Below, piece by piece: positions 42,591 to 53,932 of a stretch of 64,000 nt of DNA. The first letter of the stretch is position 1. Each line of letters opens with the position of its first letter. Both the position numbers and the translations under genes were made by a program. The stretch covers positions 124,001 through 188,000 of the forward strand of contig JBAOKB010000177.1 of assembly GCA_037044905.1 (NCBI GenBank). The letters run 5' to 3'. The notes below the pieces were generated by a model. The model had not been told where the DNA came from and did no database searches. It worked only from the letters and a program-made list of their open reading frames with translations. The DNA comes from Hortaea werneckii (Eukaryota; Ascomycota; Dothideomycetes; Mycosphaerellales; Teratosphaeriaceae).

Positions 42591-44531
42591 CTAAGAGCTC
42601 GACTTCTTCTTCTTCTTCTTGGGCTCCTCGGCACCATCCTCATCCCCCTTGCGCTTCTTATCGCCCTTACTCGCCCGCCTCTCGGCACGCTCGGCCTTCC
42701 TCGCCGCCTTCTCAGCCTTGAGTTTCTTCTTCTCCTCCTTCGCGGCCTTCTTGGCAGCCTTGTCTCCGCCTTCAATGTCAGCTGAGGCGGGCTTCGCGGC
42801 GTTGGGCGCGGCGGCCTTGGAGGCGTCGGCGCGCTCGGCGGTGCCGTTGAGGTTGGTCTTGGTCACGAGGTTGCCGTCGCCTTCGTCGGCCATGTCCTCG
42901 TCTGAGTCCGAGTCGTCGCTTGATGAGGCTGCGGCGGCCTTGGCGGCCTTCTTCGATGAGGGCGCGTCGTCGACTTCCTCGACCATCTTCCTCTTCTTGC
43001 TGCCGGCCTTGGTTGGCGCCTCCACCTCGCCGTTCGTCATGGGCTTCGCGTCTGCTGAGATGCCGTCTGCGTCGGGATTGTACTTCCTCGCCTCCTTGAT
43101 CTCCCATTTGCCTGCCTGAGCATCGGCCTTCTGTCCGCCAGGTCCAATGGCAACGCCACTGGGCTTCAGCGGCTTGCCCTCCATACCTCTCAGTCGTCTC
43201 TCCAGCGCAATACGTCCCTGGACACCAGTGGCGCTCTTCTCCTCTTCGGTTGGCTCGTCCTTGGCTGAGCCCTCGCCTGCGGTACCCCATTCGCTCAGTG
43301 CGTCGACACGGAGACCAAGCGCGGTCTTGGTGGCAAGCATACGAGCGATCTTGCCCTTGTTCTTGCCAGACGCTTGGCCAATAAGGGAGGCGTGGTAGAT
43401 GAGACCGTACTTGGGTGTGTCGTGCTTAGTCTTCAGAGCACGGAAAAGAGCCTTTTCAGCTCCCAGAATCTGAATAGTCGAAGCAGGAGACTTGGCAAGG
43501 TTCATAAGCGAGCCGGCGTGAGCGATCAGACGAGCACCGACCAGTTCGCCAACGAGTGCCGTGAGGTTAGGTGCGATGGCTTGCATACGGGCGGAGAGGT
43601 AGGAGGAGAGCTGCTGGCGGTACTCGGTGAAGCCGACGACTTGCTCGGCGAGGGCTTGAATGTTCTCCAGATCCTCATCGGTGATTTCGGTACCCATGGA
43701 GATTTCGGCGGCAGCCTTGACGGCACCCTCGATCTCTTCGGGAAGGACATCGGAGAGATCGGTGTTGGCAGCGTTGTTACGCATGCCCATTGCCAGAATG
43801 ACACGCGAGTAGGCGAGGTTGTCGTTGATGATGCGGGCCATTTCGGGGAAGTGCCAGCCGTACCATTCCTTAACACGCATAGCGTAGGTGTTCAGCTCCT
43901 TGTCCAAGTCGTCCAACAGAGCAATGGCCTGGATAATCATGGTGTCGACTTTGTCCGGGCTGAACTTGAGCTTGTGTCTGCTCAAGCTGTGACTGAGACC
44001 CAAGCTCATGGTGCTGATCTCCTGCGGCATCAAGCCGGGGATGAGAGAGGGGAGATGTTCACGGATCGCGCGGTAGAGGTCGGCGGTGGTGCTGTCGGCA
44101 ACAGGCGAGATGGAGAGACCTGGAAGCTTGGCGATGGCAGTGCCCAACTTGGGGTCGGCGACCGCCAGGGTAGCCTTCTTCTCTTCCTTCAGGTCGTCGA
44201 GCAGGCTGCTAAGCATGGGCGTGACCTACGGCGGACTGGTCAGCTCTCGTCCTATTCATCTAGCTCGCCGTCGCTGGCACAGTGCCAACGCCGAACGTCC
44301 CGCCGACAAGCGCAATGGACGACATACCTTGCTCTCCGTCAATGCAGCCGCTTCCTCGAGCGCGCTGCTTGCGCTGTCAAACTTCTTGAACTGCTTCAGC
44401 TTCAAGAGCGAGCACACGCCCTCGGCGCTCGCGGCCTCCTCAGCCAGATCATCGCGCTTCAACAACTTCTTGTCCTTGGCCTTCAACAGGGCATAACCCG
44501 CCGACGTCTCGGTCAAGATGAACAGGGTCAT
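42591..44531 (-). CDS. NOP58: Nucleolar protein NOP58
   Basis: Exon 1 is 44328-44531 (MTLFILTETSAGYALLKAKD) and exon 2 is 42591-44225; the 102-bp GT-AG intron (phase 0) restores LTESKVTPMLSSLL. The 612-aa protein has the NOP5 N-terminal domain, the NOSIC/coiled-coil region and the Nop domain (VGARLIAHAGSLMNLAKSPA, TPKYGLIYHASLIGQ), ending in a Lys/Glu/Asp-rich tail with KKKKKKSSS. It is a core component of box C/D snoRNPs that guide 2'-O-methylation of rRNA in the nucleolus (family knowledge). I looked in its intron for box C/D signals and found none at proper spacing. Confidence 0.95.
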
Positions 44532-44938
44532 GGTGAATCGCTACTGCCCTCACGCACGGGGCGCGCGCCTACCAGATGCAGGGAATGAGGAATAAAATGG
44601 AGCGCGTCGGACCTGCCCGGTGAGTGTCGCTCGTGTGCTGGCCTGGCGGAATGAAGGGGAGGGGCGGTGGGCGTGGTGTGGTCGTCGTGCCTGCAGGCCT
44701 TGTTCGGGAACTTTGGGAAAGCTTCACGCAGAAATTCTTGCCCGCCCAGAGGGAGCTTGGACCATCCCGACCGAAGTCTTGGCGAAACCCGGGGACAGCG
44801 GCGGTTTCCAATGCGAAGCTAACGCGACCGCATCCCTCCCACGCGCCTGCCGCAAGTCGCCCAAGATGTGACCGCTTTCCATGTTGTCGGCCGTGCGCCT
44901 GGTGATACCGTAAGTCTGTCGAGCGCGTGAGAGCCACT
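44532..44938. promoter_or_regulatory. Divergent promoter, NOP58 / Arp10-like
   Basis: 407 bp between opposed ATGs. No gene is recognised. Confidence 0.55.
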
Positions 44939-46669
44939 ATGGCTTCCGCCCCGTCCCCTCCACCGCCCCCGCCGTCTCGCGGCATCTCCTCCGACTACTT
45001 CAACTCCCGCCCCGCTCCGCGCGTTCGCCAGACGTCCTCTTCCGGCCACCAAACTTCCCTTGAATCCCGGCCCAAGGCAGGCGCGCCCGGATCGCCCCGG
45101 ACACCTCTGTTTACTCGAAGCATTTCCTCCCAATTTGGCTCGCCCAGCTCATTCCGCACCGAAAATGACGAGGTCGTTGTCTACGAGCTCGGCGCACGGC
45201 ACCTGAGCGCCGGATTCGCCGGCGAAGGTTGGCCAAGGTGTGTCTACAATTTTACTCCGGGGAAGGGTGGAAGACCCGGCGACTGGAGGCAATTCGATCC
45301 AACATTCGCCAAGAACAAACGAGACAAGGAGAAAGTCATGAATGAAGGCAAGGACGAAGGCGAGAGGTGGGGTCGGGACCATGAGCTGTACAGGACGGAT
45401 CTGAGGAGTGGCGTGAACATGGAGCTGGTTGAAGATAAGCTCTCGAGGGCGGTAAGAGAGATTCATACCGAACACCTGCAACTCGACACCAAACCGCGGA
45501 AGGCTTGTCTGGCTGTTCCATCGCTGCTGCCCACACCCTTGTTGGAGCTGGTACTCCGAGTGCTATTCGAGCACTGGCAGCAGCCACCTTCAATAATAAT
45601 CCTCACCACCCCAATACTTGCGACTGTTGGTGCGGGTCTGAGATGTGCATTGGTGATTGATGTGGGGTGGGAGGAAACCGTTGTGACTGGGATTGGCGAA
45701 TACAGAGAAGTTGCGCAACGCAGGAGTGTCAGAGCGGGTAGAGATCTATTAAGAGAGATGAGAAAAGTGCTGGAGGATGCAAGGGACCAAAGTGAAAGCG
45801 AAGAAAAGGATAGCACGAGGGTAACTTTCGCAGAGGCCGAAGAAGTATTGCAAAGGATGGGATGGTGTCGACCTCGGTCCAGCGGCCAATCTGAAGCAGA
45901 TACCAGCAGCGATTCCACCGCAAAGAAGCGCATCCCGTTGCCTTCAGGCACCCTCGAAGTCCCTTTCTCTCGCCTCTCAGACCCGGCCGATAACACCCTC
46001 TTCGCCACCAGTTCGAGCACAGATCAACTAGACGCGCACGAGTTACCTCTACCCCTCCTTGCATACAAGGCCTTACTCGCCCTCCCCCTCGACCTCCGTA
46101 GCCTCTGCATCTCCCGCATCGTCCTCACAGGCGGACTCAGCCACCTCCCCGGCCTCAAAACCCGCCTACTCAACGAGCTACAACAACTAATCTCCACCCG
46201 CGGCTGGGACGCCGTAAACAGCTACGGCAGCGCACAACAGCACCACGACCGCATCCTCCAAGAACGCTCAGCCAACGCCCCACCATCAACCAACAAACCC
46301 CACCACCAACCCCCTCCCCACCCATCATCAACCACCGGAGAACCCGCCCCCCACTCCCCCCCCTCCATCCCTCTCTCCCCAACCAAGAAACCCCTCCAGG
46401 ACTCCCTACCCCACCATCAGCGCGTACACGACGATATCAAGGACCCAATCACCCTGAAAGCCGAACGGCACACTCTCGGGAGCAGAGAACTTCGCGAGGC
46501 GATCGCGCGCGGCACGGTGCGAGGTGTCGATACGTTGGGTCCCTGGACGGGAGCTAGTTTGGTGGTAGGCACGATGCGGGTTAAGGGGTTGCATGAAGTT
46601 GAGCGGGAGGAGTTTTTGCGGGTTGGGATGAGGGATGGTGGTGGTGGTGGTGGGGGGTGGTTGTACTAA
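44939..46669 (+). CDS. Arp10/Arp11-like actin-related protein (dynactin)
   Basis: The frame opens at a GTG at 44927; the ATG at 44939 gives 576 aa. An actin fold is seen: ENDEVVVYELGARHLSAGFAGE at ~75-96, the IIILTTPILATVGAGLRCALVIDVGWEETVV region at ~220-250, RIVLTGGLSHLPGLKTRLL at ~400, and a C-terminal PWTGASLVVGTMRVK phrase typical of actin family ends. The closest subfamily in wording is Arp10/Arp11, the pointed-end protein of dynactin (Neurospora ropy-7), which supports dynein-driven traffic (family knowledge). A Pro/His-rich insert of ~70 residues precedes the C-terminus. It is read as one exon. Confidence 0.75.
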   Translation: MASAPSPPPPPPSRGISSDYFNSRPAPRVRQTSSSGHQTSLESRPKAGAPGSPRTPLFTRSISSQFGSPSSFRTENDEVVVYELGARHLSAGFAGEGWPRCVYNFTPGKGGRPGDWRQFDPTFAKNKRDKEKVMNEGKDEGERWGRDHELYRTDLRSGVNMELVEDKLSRAVREIHTEHLQLDTKPRKACLAVPSLLPTPLLELVLRVLFEHWQQPPSIIILTTPILATVGAGLRCALVIDVGWEETVVTGIGEYREVAQRRSVRAGRDLLREMRKVLEDARDQSESEEKDSTRVTFAEAEEVLQRMGWCRPRSSGQSEADTSSDSTAKKRIPLPSGTLEVPFSRLSDPADNTLFATSSSTDQLDAHELPLPLLAYKALLALPLDLRSLCISRIVLTGGLSHLPGLKTRLLNELQQLISTRGWDAVNSYGSAQQHHDRILQERSANAPPSTNKPHHQPPPHPSSTTGEPAPHSPPSIPLSPTKKPLQDSLPHHQRVHDDIKDPITLKAERHTLGSRELREAIARGTVRGVDTLGPWTGASLVVGTMRVKGLHEVEREEFLRVGMRDGGGGGGGWLY

Positions 46670-47331
46670 GACAGGAGCAGATATGGTGGGTTGGGAGAAA
46701 CTCTGGAATGGGTTTTGGAGACTTTTGGAGAGTGCTTGTTTAGGTCTTGGTTGGTATTTTTGCGGCGTCGATCGCGATGGGGGCCTCTGTCAAAAGCTAG
46801 GTAGTGGTGAAAAGAGCATAGAACCACGCTCTAGAAGACTTTTGAGCCGCGGTGCTCCTCACTTAAATCATCATTATTCTTCTACCTCTATATGGTCTAC
46901 ATCTCTAGAGCTTGTATCATTCCTGCCGCAGCCTCGAGGAACGTTCTAAGGGATGTAGCTGATTAGACCGGAACCCGGCACATCTCCCGGGTGTACCCGT
47001 CGGTCTGACCGAAAATGCCGTCACAACCTTAACCGTTGGGCGAATCCCTGAGGCTTGCTGTGCCGCCTGTGAGAGCGAACCAAAACGGGTGTTTTTGGAC
47101 TACGGACCACCGAACGATCCTGTGCGTGGACTGTGGAAGGATGGACGGTGTTTGATTTAGTCTCATGGAGGGGGGGGATATTTGCGGTAGGCGGTGCAAT
47201 GGATACCCGACTTTCATGAGGTTTCTTGTTTCTACACCTCTTTCCTCTTTTCTAACCTGTCAGACTTCTTTTCTATCGGTTCGTACTGGCTTGAATTACC
47301 AGCAGAAGCTCGAACCGGAATAACATCAAGT
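46670..47331. other. Intergenic region upstream of the orphan membrane protein
   Basis: 662 bp. The upstream in-frame extension to 47194 starts at GTG and is not used. No further gene is recognised. Confidence 0.5.
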
Positions 47332-48348
47332 ATGCACCCGTCTGTCGACCGCCTGTGGCGCATATCCGATGACTATGGCCGTAACGGTGGGACCTGGATG
47401 CGGGCCTTCATAATGATCCAATGCGCCAACATGGGGTATGGCGTACTATGGGACGAACCCCAGACGCACGAGAAACCGCATCGACAGCTGATTGAGGCCG
47501 AGCTTCATCAGCGGGGATGGCTGCTGCAAGGTGTCAATCTTCTCACCATCCTCCCGTTTATGGTGGTCTGGCTAGTCAGCTTGTTGTCCTACGCATGCCA
47601 TCCCAGATCCCGGCATTGGTCCCTAGGTGGCGCACTGGCTACTTTTCTTGTCCTGATAGGTCTCGACTCGGCTGTGACATGGACATTCACAGGCAAGATC
47701 AACACGGAATTTTGGAAGAAATCGGCCATTGTGTCACAGCTAGGCCTCGCTGCAGGATGCCGTCTCTCTAAGACATCGATGGCGAAACGTCTGGTGCCCC
47801 CGCGCTCCAATCAAGAAGAATCGTTTCCGTCCGAAGAACCGAATACGTCTCTGGAATCAATCAACAACAATGCTACAAACGACGAGGAAAGCAAACTCCC
47901 CGAGGAAGCGAAGACCGAAGCGAAAGCTTCCCAAAATGGGTCATCGCCAACCTTCCATGTCCCGACTGCATGGCACGCCGCATTCATGATCTGGATGGCC
48001 GCCGTTCTCGTCTCCCTAGTCGTCACCCACGACCTCCCCCTCCTATCTTCCATGGACCGTCCGCACTCGGGCTCCGACAAATTCGATTTCGCCGTCGATG
48101 CTATCTTCTCGATCGGCTCGCTGGGGATCTATGTTTACGTAGCGTACGATTATCCAAAGCGCACCACTCACCTGCTGCGCGAGGTTGCCGTTGGATTGCT
48201 TTTTGCGATCTCCAGCTTTGCGACTCTCCGGATGACTTCGTCGATTGATACGTGGCAGTCCTGGACGATTGACGGGTTGCTTGCGTTTCTGGGGTTTAAT
48301 TTTGGTCTCTTTGCGGGATATCGCTCCCGACTCGGTACTTCGCTCTGA
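47332..48348 (+). CDS. Orphan multi-pass membrane protein, 338 aa
   Basis: The longest frame starts at a GTG at 47194; the ATG at 47332 is preferred. About five hydrophobic segments are visible (~85-105, ~118-134, ~213-232, ~248-266, ~310-328). A hydrophilic Glu/Lys/Asn-rich loop of ~80 residues lies between segments two and three, and the short C-terminus ends GYRSRLGTSL. No signal peptide. I recognise no family. A fungal-specific accessory membrane protein is the most that can be said. Confidence 0.6.
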   Translation: MHPSVDRLWRISDDYGRNGGTWMRAFIMIQCANMGYGVLWDEPQTHEKPHRQLIEAELHQRGWLLQGVNLLTILPFMVVWLVSLLSYACHPRSRHWSLGGALATFLVLIGLDSAVTWTFTGKINTEFWKKSAIVSQLGLAAGCRLSKTSMAKRLVPPRSNQEESFPSEEPNTSLESINNNATNDEESKLPEEAKTEAKASQNGSSPTFHVPTAWHAAFMIWMAAVLVSLVVTHDLPLLSSMDRPHSGSDKFDFAVDAIFSIGSLGIYVYVAYDYPKRTTHLLREVAVGLLFAISSFATLRMTSSIDTWQSWTIDGLLAFLGFNFGLFAGYRSRLGTSL

Positions 48349-49578
48349 ATTGTGGAGCGTAAGAATCTCAAGCACCTTTACGATGTCGGACGTAAGAAGG
48401 GCCAATGGCGGTGGACCTTGGTGGGTTGTGTGCTGCTCCAGGAGAACGGCGCATCAATGAGCTGTGGACACGCTTCTATGTCAAGCCGCGATCTTCCCAA
48501 GATCGTGAAGACGCAAGTCTCTTTCGGAAGGACAAGGGAAGAAGGCAAAACGCCTAGACGCATTGGGAAGGATGGCTCATGTCGATTTGAGACTTCCACA
48601 CGTTGGAGAACAGGCACGCGGTTGCTGGTGGACGAATGAGAAGCAATCATCACCATATGGCCATCTTGACTGATTGATTGTCCGAGTCTCATTCTTACAA
48701 ATGGTCAGACGCCATGTTGTAGTGAGCTCAGATCCGTGACGAACTTCCTTGCAGCCAGGCACTGGCAGTGCCTCATGTCAAGTCCATGAAGGAAGCTAGG
48801 CAGGTCTTTGACGCTGCTCATTCGGTGGCGCAGTATTGCGGCCGGGCAGTATTCTCATCGGAAAGCCTGAGCTGGATTGAGAAACAGCCAGGCGAGGATA
48901 GCGGGCCGTTAGCTGATTGCCACGTCGATCATAGCTGGAGGATGTGGTGGTGGCAGTCATCTAGCCCTGACTTGTTAGCCCATGGTGTTGTACCAATGAG
49001 GGCCTTGTTGAACTCTGAGGATTGCTAGCCCTTGGTCGATTGCCACGTCAACCACACTTGAGAGATGGGGTGATCGTAGTCACTTACTTCTGCCTTATTA
49101 GCCCATGATGTTGGTTGCCTCGCTGACCGCCAAGGACCGCTAGAGCAAAGACGGTCTCATCTTGTATCGAAGTAGCTTCCATGTCTGCCAAGGGCCTGAA
49201 GATATAATGCATAGCCTGGTTCGATCGAAGTTTTTAATGCTCGCAGTATTCTATCCTCCTATTAGTCTTTATGGTCTTGTCAAACGATAGCAGAACGACG
49301 CCGACCCGTTTCGTTGATTTTTGAATCTGTGATCTCGAAGAAAAAGAATACCGCCTTGAGCGCGGCAACACATCGGCCACGAAGTCAATATGCCTTCGCA
49401 TTACCGAGCAATGCAGTTGGTACACAGAGATTTGCAAGCTTCGCCGCTGTCTGCAATCGCAAGGAAATCGAAATTCTCTGCCGGCAGGGGCAAGTCACTG
49501 CCAGGGCATTCGTCTCCTGTTGCCTACGCAGAGGAACCGAACAAGATCTCGTTGCCGGCGCTGGTCAGTCACTGAGCT
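48349..49578. other. Region with a 123-bp-period direct repeat
   Basis: 1.23 kb without a supportable gene. It contains two diverged copies of a ~97-bp element (48894-48990 and 49017-49113). A short ORF at 48352-48639 lacks domain support. Confidence 0.5.
48894..49113. repeat. Diverged direct repeat, two copies of ~97 bp
   Basis: The copies begin GAGGATAGCG and GAGGATTGCT and share GATTGCCACGTC and, near their ends, TTAGCCCATG followed by TGTTG. The starts are 123 bp apart. The copies are clearly diverged. Confidence 0.65.
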
Positions 49579-50238
49579 ATGCGTATTGAGGTACACCATC
49601 GAAAGAACCTCATGACTGCTCGTGACATTTTCACTAATATCTTTGGGCCGCAGAAATTGCCAGAAAGAGGCAGAGAACACGACATTCGGACTTGGAAGTA
49701 CTTTGGGCTCGTTAATCCAGATGGCAAGAAGAGTGAACTTGATGAGACAGAGTGGAAGGTGCTTTATTCCCCGGAATGCCGAGTCTGTGGTAGCTCGAAC
49801 GAGAAGGACGACAAGATTCGATACACGGCCTTATCAGCGATGGCCAAATTCGGCGACTACGGTCTAATGACCAACAACTGTCAGGACTTCGCGCTGTACC
49901 TGTTCCTCAAAGTAGCCAATCTCATAGAGCATCCGCAACGGCTCTTGGAATTGGCTTCGGAGAGGCGAATGGCGACTCAGCCGCTGCTTACAGTCCAAGA
50001 AATTCAGCGGGAGCAAGAGTTCAGCGCAGTTCCGGGAGTGACGCAAATATTTGACGAAATCTTTGCGGATGACCGTAAACGTCAGCGCATCTTCACATGG
50101 CTCATCGCCACTGATTTTGCGTTCGAAAATGACATGTACGGCGAGAAAGAATTGAACTTTTCGTTGGCATACCCGGGCCTCAGATCAGAACCGAATATGC
50201 CCTACCGCCGGCGGAATGTGGTTTACGATTTCGACTGA
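49579..50238 (+). CDS. Protein with NNCQDF motif, possible papain-like fold
   Basis: The 219-aa frame from the ATG at 49579 holds GDYGLMTNNCQDFALYLFLKV at its centre. NNCQ-x-F after a Gly-Tyr stretch is common in permuted papain-like (PPPDE, LRAT/NlpC-like) proteins, where Cys is the nucleophile. A clear partner His upstream is not seen, and the first exon may be missing: frames upstream (49314-49589, 49390-49575) could contribute an N-terminus. A CxxC pair (ECRVCG) lies nearby. A protease, amidase or acyltransferase is possible; this is inference. It could also be a decayed copy. Confidence 0.5.
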   Translation: MRIEVHHRKNLMTARDIFTNIFGPQKLPERGREHDIRTWKYFGLVNPDGKKSELDETEWKVLYSPECRVCGSSNEKDDKIRYTALSAMAKFGDYGLMTNNCQDFALYLFLKVANLIEHPQRLLELASERRMATQPLLTVQEIQREQEFSAVPGVTQIFDEIFADDRKRQRIFTWLIATDFAFENDMYGEKELNFSLAYPGLRSEPNMPYRRRNVVYDFD

Positions 50239-50619
50239 TTTCCATCTGCATCCCGACTCAGTCTGTACATCTGTCTGAATTACTTCCAGCTAAAAGGCTT
50301 CTAAAACAATCAGCCTCAGACCAGTCATGTCAGAGCTCGAGTCTCAAGGGCCTTCTCACGAGAATCTGTTATGTAGTCACACTGTACATATTTTTTCAGC
50401 CTAGGCAACGATCGTATTAAGTCTGGTTCAGCTCGCAAGCATTTCAATGGTATCGACGGCGGGGAGAATGTTGCGGGGTGCAACGATGCCTGAACAGCTA
50501 CCAAATTGTACGCTTGACCAGGGCCGTCTGCCAGACGGATCTGCTAGTCCAGCTTTTATTCCTAGTATACCACGATTCCATAGGCGAGCGTTCCCCGCGA
50601 TAGACCTCTACAACTATTC
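50239..50619. other. Convergent 3' region
   Basis: 381 bp between the NNCQ protein stop and the GH35 stop. No gene is recognised. Confidence 0.5.
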
Positions 50620-53600
50620 TCAATAATACCGCAACCTCTCACTCGTCCACCCAGGCCTCAAATACTCCGTCCCCGCGCTCGGGTCCAAACTAGACTGATA
50701 CACGCCCAGCACACTAGTCTTAACACTCACGCTCGCACCGGCATCATCCTGCGCCCAGATATTCAAGCCAATGGTGTTATCGCCGTGGTAGTCGAGGATA
50801 CCCGGGAAGACGGGGAACTCGATCTGGTTGCCTACGTGCGGGATGAATTTGCCGAACTGCGTAAGGGGAACGACGTATTAGTATAATTTCCAGGAGTGGG
50901 GGATCAGGGAGAGGAGGGGGATGAAAGGGCGGGCTTACCATATATCCGTTCACATAGAGCTGCGCCCTCACTTTCGCACCCTCGGGAGCATTGAGTTCGA
51001 AAGCTAGGCTGGCGTCGATTCCCTCCGGCAGATCAAGCGGGAGGTTCGTGCGGTAGAACTTCGCGCCTGCTTCTGCGAGTCCGTCTTGGGGAGAACCGGA
51101 TTCCCAGGCGCTGTCGTCGAAGCCAGGGAGATGCCAGCCGAGGCGCTCAGCGTGCAGGCCGCCTTCGTTAATCGGACCCCTGACTGGATCGATATTCGCC
51201 TGACCGCCTGCGTTACCGGCGACTTTCCAAGAGGTGAAGTTGCTCGCTTCGCCACCGATGAGCGTAGCGTTCAAGATACCGCGAGGGTTCAACACGCCGA
51301 CCGTCTGATCGTGGCCCATGTGGTCCTGGATAACGAAGAGGACGTTCTCGCCTTCCTTGGTGGCGTTTCCAAACGAAAGCGTGGCGTTAGTCTCAGCGAG
51401 TGAAATGTTCCCGTACGTAGAGCCGAGGAAGTGGCCATTGAGCCAGGCACTCCAGCCGCTCGCTGCGCCTCCGATGACGTTCAGATACACGCCAGTAGCT
51501 TCGCCGGAGAAGCGACCGCGCCAGAGGAGGTTCTGGTAGTGGAATCCGTACTCATCCCCGTATAGCACTGGGTACGTTTCTGGTTTCCATGGGTTCAGTG
51601 TGCTGTTCTTGTCTGCCACGCGCCAGCCAGCGCCGCTGTCGTTGTAAGAAGCGTACCGCTCTGGGAGCGCGTCCTGGACTTTCCACTCTGTAAGCTCTGG
51701 AATGCCAGCTTGAACCGATTCTATGGAGACATTCGGCGCGGACAGAGAGCCGATAAGGCTGCCGTATTTTGTCTGGCGCATCGCAATAGGCTTGCCGTTG
51801 AAGTGGACCATTCTGCTTGCACCGACCTTTCGATGATAGTGGGAAAAGCTGCTTTGCCAACCTTCATCGTTCAGCGGTGCAAAGACTTCCAGATCGCCGC
51901 CTCCACTGTAATCGCCCGTAAGACAGATAATTCCATCTTCGACGGCCGCACTGCGAACAAGGTAGGGACCTTTCACAAGCATGGTCTCGTTCATCGGCGC
52001 CTGAGGGTTGTTTGATAACGTGGGCTGCCACATATTATATGCCGTGCTACGATCAGCAATCACTGCCCTTACGCCATTATCGAACTCGAGAACACTCATC
52101 CCCTGGTTCTGCATGAACTCGACGATGACACCTTCGTCAGCGTAGTGAAATTCTACATTAGCACATCCCTCGCATCGAGACATGGAGCCGTACTTCGCGC
52201 CTTTCAGGTAAAACTCCCCGCTTTCGCCAGTCGGAACCCAGAAAACGATGATGGGTTTGCCGTTCTGAACCGAGAACGTGAGGATTTCGGCGGTTGAATA
52301 GATCAGAGTCTCGTCGCCGGCGGCAAAGTCTGCGACGAGGATCTTGGCTTGACGGCCATCGATTGCGATTTCCGGGGCGTACTGAGGGGCCTGCATCGGT
52401 CCCAGAGAGGTCGTCATGTTAAGCTTGAAAGTAAGGTTGGACGTCAACGTCGTGTTCTTGTGTTTCGTGACGTAGAAGTGGCTGCCGGTGTCGACATTTC
52501 GCAATGCTTGAGCGAAGACGGATGGATTGTTCGTGAAGTTGGTGGTCCCGTTGCCTGCCTTTTCGATCTTGGTGAGATCTTTTGCGGCTCGTACAAAGTA
52601 GCTCAGCAGTTTAGTCTCGGAGTACTTGTCAGTGAGCATTCTAGTCTCCGCAATAGGCGCCGAGTAGTCGTAGCTCGTGCCAACCAGAGGGAAAGGAATG
52701 CCTCCCCAGTTGGTCCCTAGAATGGATTAGCATACACTGAAGACCCAATTCAAGAACATTCTGGTGTACCTTACCACCAAATGCCATGTAGATGTTCTGC
52801 CCGGCGACCTTATTGCCAATATTGTTCCTGTAAAACACATTCACCCAGTTTGGACCAGTGTTGTTTCGGCATCCTCCCTGGGGACCATTCCAGGGGTTGT
52901 AACTGCCACCCTGGAACTCAGCCAATATCGAAGGTTGGGTAGGCGCTGTCTCTTGGAAGTTGGTGTAGTAGTCAAAAGTTGTAAACTCCGGCGGGAAGCC
53001 GTTCACGCTTGTGCACACAGATAGGTCACAGCTCCAACAACTTGGGTAGTTGTCGAGGCTGTATATATCGACGTCGCCACCCACGTCGTTGATATCATAG
53101 TCTTGAGACCAGCTTTTGCTGCCAAGGTTGGGATTGTTCGCTAGCGTAGGGATGTCGATACCATTGCGGCGAGCAGAAGCTTCGAGGAGCTCCATGTAGT
53201 CAATGGCTGTGTTATTTGGAACTCGTTCATCTACGTCTGTCCACTGCTGGCCATACTCGTTCTCGATTTGATAGAGGATTACATTGCCACCGTTGGTTAC
53301 AGCATGTTCGGCAGAGATTTGGGCCATAGCCGCCATGTACGGAGTCCATGCTTCAGTGTATCTCGAATCGTTGTTGCGAGTTGTGCCGTAGTCTCCAGTC
53401 AAGAGCCATCCGGGGAAACCGCCTATGTGAAATTTAGCTAACGTGACTTCTAGATACCGTGAATTTGAAGGAGTACTTACCACCAGTAGATTCAGCGTTG
53501 ATATAAGGTCCAGGACGGACAATGACATACAGACCCAAGTCTTTAGCGATTGTAAAGATGCGAGTGATGTTGTGAGCGCCAGTCTCGAAGTCTAGTTCCC

Positions 53601-53932
53601 CATCTGCAGCACTGTGGTAGCCCCAGTGGCTGTAGATCGAGAAGCCATTGAAACCTGCTGCTTTGATCTTTTGGAAAATATCTGTCCCAGCTGCTTAGCG
53701 ACATTGAATTTCCATGGCAACGTCTACACTTACCGATCCACAATTCTGGCACTGGAAGACGCCAGTAATGGAATTCGCCGCTCCAGAGGAAGACTCTCTC
53801 ATTGTTGACGATCAGGGAGTAATGGTCCCACTGGACGACCTCATTCAGGCCATTGTCATGCAGAGGCCACTGCTGTGCTCCAGCTGTTGCAAGCAGTCCG
53901 GAGACCGCGGTAAAGATGGAAGAGAGACGCAT
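50620..53932 (-). CDS. Secreted GH35 beta-galactosidase
   Basis: Five exons give 1020 aa: 53734-53932, 53481-53681, 52775-53422, 50939-52716 and 50620-50856, with GT-AG introns of 52, 58, 58 and 82 bp. A signal peptide (MRLSSIFTAVSGLLATAGA) starts at 53932. The GH35 barrel shows GEFHYWRLPVPELW, KAAGFNGFSIYSHWGYH, the acid/base Glu (E189 in QIENEYG) and the nucleophile Glu (E302 in AEFQGG). Jelly-roll domains with many Asn-x-Ser/Thr sites follow, and the last exon closes with VLGVYQSSLDP. It removes terminal beta-galactose from polysaccharides such as pectin side chains or xyloglucan (family knowledge). It is head-to-head with RPC17 across 626 bp. Confidence 0.9.

Noticed and set aside
44226..44327. 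Possible box C/D snoRNA in the NOP58 intron
   Set aside because: A GATGA and a CTGA are present but only ~15 nt apart, with no paired terminal stem; the CTGAC is better explained as the branch point.
42619..44588. Long plus-strand ORFs across NOP58
   Set aside because: They are antisense shadows of NOP58, whose identity is secure.
49201..49245. GGTTCGATC as a tRNA B box
   Set aside because: No A box or cloverleaf can be drawn around it.
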